A stretch of 64,000 nt of DNA from Steromphala cineraria (taxonomy: Eukaryota > Mollusca > Gastropoda > Trochida > Trochidae): contig OU744720.1 of the NCBI GenBank assembly GCA_916613615.1, positions 69,828,471 through 69,892,470 of the forward strand. Direction: 5' to 3'. The notes under the pieces are model-generated. The model was not told where the DNA came from and did no database searches. It worked only from the letters and a program-made list of their open reading frames with translations. Each line of letters opens with the position of its first letter. Within the stretch, counting starts at the first letter, position 1. The translations under genes and the position numbers were made by a program. Shown here piece after piece: positions 60,137 to 64,000 of this stretch.

Positions 60137-61689
60137 TATATAGAACGTAAAATTTAGTCATGCGATTCCCTTTTAATACACAAAATATATTAAAGGTCTT
60201 CACACAAAATGGCCGCCAATAGATGTTATTGTCCTCTGACTATATGGATGATTGACTTGTGTAACGTGATTTTTGACACTGTAAAATTAATACATTTAGC
60301 ATTAACTTACATTTATCAGTCAAATATTTGAATTATAGAATTACAAAAAACCATGCTACTGCCCCTTTAAAAGGTATCTCTCATAATAATAATTCAAGCA
60401 ACAAAGCATGGATGTAAATCATTTACAAATACAGTGTGGATCGGCTCAGAAAACCTTTGTATGACTGAAGGTCAATATCTTGTTTAATAATAACCTATTT
60501 ATTAAATATTTATATATAAGAAAAGCACAATAATCAAATGTTAAAGGGCTTATGTTATCAAGTCATTCCTTAAAGATAATGTATTCCCTATTAAGTCGTT
60601 TTTTAATTATAATTATTATTTATTTAAAATGACTACAAAGCATATTTCTAACATTTGTAAACGTTGTTTGATGTCAATAGTTCCCCCTTCTTAATATGCA
60701 ATTACATTTAGACAAAAGCACACATGTGAGTTGGCAGTAACTAATCGTGCTAACATTGACAACTGACACTGATCTATACTGATACAGCAAATAACCTAAA
60801 GATTTTCAGTTATCTAATATTCTTGACAAAAGCACTAAGTTGAGTACTTGTTTACATACTTGATGATAGTGTCTCATCTACTTAACACGATTATGAAGTC
60901 TATTAACTCCTCAAATATATTTCACGCTTTCTTGTTAAGATGTATAGCGACCACCCTCCGTCAGATTGGGAAATCATGTCACCAAGCAGGCCAACAAAAC
61001 TATCATAAAGGATGAGATGAAATGAAACAAAAGATGTATCATATACCCCAAGAAAATCCTGAGTAGATCGCCAATAAATAGCCATAAATTTAGAGCTATT
61101 TCATGAAATTATATAAGATGTCAACACATTCGGATCGAGGTCAGATTTACTTGCTCTGTAATAAACATGATTTATTTTCAACAAAACAGGGATAATTGTA
61201 ATGTAATGTCTTTCAGTAGATAAAAACAGGAATTATCAATATGATCTATCCCATTCTGTCGGAAAGTTTCATACGACTGATTTCTATCGTCTGACTTTGT
61301 CATGGAATTACACTATTGAAAGAACGGCTTTGACCTAATAATAACCGCGTCATTGTCACAATTGGCTTGAGGTTTATATGAAGATTAATCATATCAGCTG
61401 AAATTATGATTAAAAGGTAATCAAGAAATTTCGGTTTATTTACTTTCAACAGTTAAAATGTATTGATATAAACGCTTTAGTAAGGAGTTAAGGATTTTAA
61501 AAAAGGCTACCTTGATTTGAAATTCTTCATCATTTTGGTTTCAAAATAATTCATTGCATCAATAACACCCTCGATTTTATCATTTTATGTAATATAATAT
61601 CATATTATATCATGCAATATTACATTGTGAAGTACTTCATTAAAAAGCAAAACTACTTATCCTAGTATTATTATATGCTTCGTTTTTTA

Positions 61690-61910
61690 CAAAGTACAAA
61701 AATGTCAGATATTTACGTAAAAGCTTCCTATTAGGAAGCAAACAAGCCTATAGTCTCATTGGTAAGCTAATTTAACGCTGTCTGGGTCAAATGTAAGGTG
61801 TCACCATCTATTTCCCCTGCTTATAAACATGGGAAACGAAGTGTGAAGATATATTCAATCATTGCGTTCCGCGAGAAAACAAAATCTAAATAAATTCATA
61901 ACAAATATTC
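61690..61910 (-). promoter_or_regulatory. Repeated module, inverted copy, unit 3
   Basis: Counterpart of 41,475-41,690. The TATA box is changed here (AAATCTAAATAAATTC on the plus strand), although the blocks around it are conserved. Confidence 0.35.
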
Positions 61911-62584
61911 CTTTATTCTGTTAGTTTTTTCTGTAATTAACTGAGAAGCAATATAAGAATTTTCTAATTAACAACATTCAAAGCATATGCATGCATGGTT
62001 ATTTGACTGTTGCATGTTAAAATTTATTACAAATTTAAAGACTTTTGTGTCAATAGATTTGGGATAAATAAAACTCAATAATTTAGAGGATGAGTGACTA
62101 ACAGTTACACAAGACAGAAATATCAATTCATAGATGTTTTCTTATCACTGATATAGTAAATAAAGCAGAACCAATTGTATTGTTGCTCACATATGCTCTT
62201 ATGTAAAACATCATAATAAACTATAATACATCACCTTACCAATATTTAGTTTTAATGTGAAGGATTTCCTATGTAACATCATCATTTTCGGAATGTTCGC
62301 ATTGCTCACCAGTACTTATAAGTATCTTATAATTAAAACTTAGATCAATTTGTAACTTTGTAATAGCTAATGTACACATTTCAGTTCATTTGAATTAAAC
62401 ACATTCATCCAAAAATAACATCAATGAGATATTTCTTACATGTATCTTTATTGATAGTAGAGGAAAATATTAAAATGTAAATGAACCAGAACGTCACATC
62501 AGAATTACTTTCATTACCCGCAGGCTGTTTGATTAACTATAAAGTTAGTACACATTGTGTAATAACATCACGTGCTTACCGAAT

Positions 62585-62700
62585 GAACGTGACGTCATAA
62601 TCCTTGAGTATGATTGCAAAGTCAGCGGGCCGGCTGCGATGGTCATGTCAAAATTCTTCAAATTTTACAATGTCATTAAACCAACTATAAATAAGATACT
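62585..62700 (+). promoter_or_regulatory. CRE plus TATA promoter candidate, unit 3
   Basis: TGACGTCA (62,591-62,598) and TATAAATA (62,687-62,694) are conserved with unit 2, including the GC-rich GGCCGGCTGCGATGG between them. Confidence 0.45.
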
Positions 62701-63416
62701 TACCGTGGTCTCGTAAAAAAATTTCTTCATGAAACTCGTGAATGGTATCGTTATTTAAGTCCTCCTTTCTTGTTTACTACCAAACCATTCAATCGTTTCA
62801 TGAAAATTTTATTCAACTGGACGTTGTCTTTAGTATTCTCTATTTTTGTGCCCACTAGTGATAAGACCTATCACACAATGGCAACCCATTATTTCTGTTT
62901 TTGTGTTTTTCAGCAACTTTCGAACATTATGTTTGACTTATGGTACGCTCAAGTCACTTTACATCATACATTCTTTTATCAACCCTCCTGATACACAAGT
63001 ATTATTGTATCCAAATTGAACAACACACATTAAGAAATATTTCTTCAACAATGAATTATTCTTGATGAGGTAACAGAATTTAATAATCGACATAGTGGTC
63101 ACTAACATTCACTTAACGAAGAAATTGTCATTATTTGTGATTTCAGACATTGTAAAAGCTGCATAAAGTTCCTTTACATTTGGTGGTTTTCTGGCATTTT
63201 GCTTCACCGTATTATTGTAAAGGTTTTTTTATGAGAGAGAGAGAAAGTCCTTTTTGGAAGACTTTTTTTAAATTGAAAAAATACGTAATAGACACATAAT
63301 AGAATTATTATAGAATTTCAACTGTCGGAGCACATAGATATTTATATTCATAAGTTATTATAAATAACATCGAAACGAAATTGGAAAAATTACAGGCTTT
63401 TTCTTATGGCAATGCA

Positions 63417-63492
63417 TTCTCTCCCCACAGAGGCAGATCAAGTCATGCTGATACAGCCTCTGTTATATTACGCCGAAATCCCTGGGTTCCGG
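63417..63492. mobile_element. hAT-like MITE, truncated copy in unit 3
   Basis: The left flank GCAATGCA (63,409-63,416) and left inverted end are identical in position to copy 2, but the sequence jumps after about 75 bp to the equivalent of 45,160. The right end and second target duplication were deleted after duplication. Confidence 0.8.
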
Positions 63493-64000
63493 TCAAATGT
63501 AACTTAACGGTTTCAAGTGGATTTTAAGTTGAAATTTTTCAAACTTCTACAACCAATGTTATCTACTTAAAACTTTATTTCGTTCAATTAACAAACATAT
63601 TATTGTGTTTTTCTCTGTGAGGTTACCATTTCGATCGATTTGATGTAACTCGGAAGTTGAGTATAAGTATTTCTTTCAATTCTTCTGAAAGTGACAAGAT
63701 TCATTTAAATGTCAATGAGATTGAGTGGTATGTAATGAAATGCAGTTCACAAACAATTCTTTTAGGACGTTATTTATAACAGTGAAGTGTCGAAGTGCCA
63801 AACTTTAAACCTAAATATCTTTTTCATTGGTTTTAACTGGATTATATTTGAGTTACTTTTACAGTGCATGTGGTGCAACGGAAATAAGAGTAAATTAGAA
63901 AAAAACGTTTTGTTAGTTTCACACCAGAGTCGTTGTCAATGCATTATAGATTTATATTTTAGGTGTGCATGAATATTACGAATTTCGATATTACATAGTA

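Larger units (their letters stand above)
58526..60366. mobile_element. piggyBac-type MITE interrupted by a Tc1 element
   Basis: Terminal inverted repeats AGGGGCAGTAGCACG (58,526-58,540) and CATGCTACTGCCCCT (60,352-60,366) match at 14 of 15 positions. TTAA flanks both sides (58,522-58,525 and 60,367-60,370). Unit 1 holds the empty site with a single TTAA (GACACTTAAAACCTATCTC, about 24,485). Without the nested Tc1 the element would be about 346 bp and non-coding. TTAA duplication is the hallmark of piggyBac-superfamily targeting. Confidence 0.85.
51305..61150 (+). repeat. Segmental duplication, block B'' of unit 3
   Basis: It starts at the equivalent of about 15,608. It lacks the equivalent of 20,915-23,203 (joined at about 57,228) and carries the 1.84-kb nested transposon insertion at 58,526-60,366. 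It also has unique sequence near 55,500-56,340 relative to units 1 and 2. Confidence 0.9.
61150..64000 (+). repeat. Segmental duplication, blocks D'' and C' of unit 3
   Basis: Collinear with 38,490-45,690 but shortened by several deletions relative to unit 2. It reaches the window end inside the homology (63,961-64,000 matches about 45,640-45,690). Confidence 0.88.

Overview
The window looks like nuclear DNA of an animal, most likely a bivalve mollusc. It is strongly AT-rich and has no operons or long gene-like reading frames. It is crowded with repeats familiar from molluscs: tandem-core elements with palindromic ends and CCGT/GGAC microsatellites (pearl or Helentron-associated architecture), a tRNA-derived SINE, CR1/L2-like LINE 3' ends, MITEs and a Tc1/mariner transposon. 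The species cannot be named from the sequence. The only coding region recognised with high confidence is a Tc1-type transposase (58,970-59,908). All other reading frames are fragments, broken genes or unrecognised.

The dominant structure is a tandem array of about 20-kb segmental duplications in direct orientation. Unit 1 runs from about 4,460 to 25,215 (block A, an inserted region X, block B). Unit 2 runs from about 25,645 to at least 45,690 (A', B', D, C). Unit 3 (about 49,185 to the window end at 64,000) has only a 100-bp scrap of A, then X'', B'', a shortened D'' and C'. The units are close enough to align by eye but differ by many indels. Several of these are diagnosable as transposon insertions because a sister unit retains the empty site.

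Region by region: 1-4,460 is single-copy flank with a LINE end, a hAT-like MITE (1,288-1,645) and a decaying array of about 50-bp repeats behind a TATA-like sequence (2,974-3,600). 4,460-10,490 is block A, with a broken unrecognised gene and two tandem-core elements. 10,490-15,330 is region X, holding two nested terminal-inverted-repeat elements. 15,330-25,215 is B. 25,645-29,000 is A' with a second broken copy of the same gene. 29,000-38,490 is B' with a tandem-core insertion. 38,490-45,690 is D/C with a SINE, a promoter-like CRE/TATA segment and a second MITE. 45,700-49,180 has almost nothing recognisable. 49,290-51,300 carries a retroelement gag-like fragment and a conserved ORF. 51,305-61,150 is B'' with a Tc1 element nested inside a TTAA-flanked MITE. 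61,150-64,000 is C'.

No integrated pathway can be assembled. The most suggestive non-transposon signals are a TATA-bearing module of about 250 bp found two or three times per unit in both orientations, the conserved CRE plus TATA segment in C and C', and the duplicated broken gene in A and A'. Together they suggest the array grew by duplicating a locus that once held a small gene family, now largely decayed or represented here only by promoters and non-coding exons. That last statement is inference.
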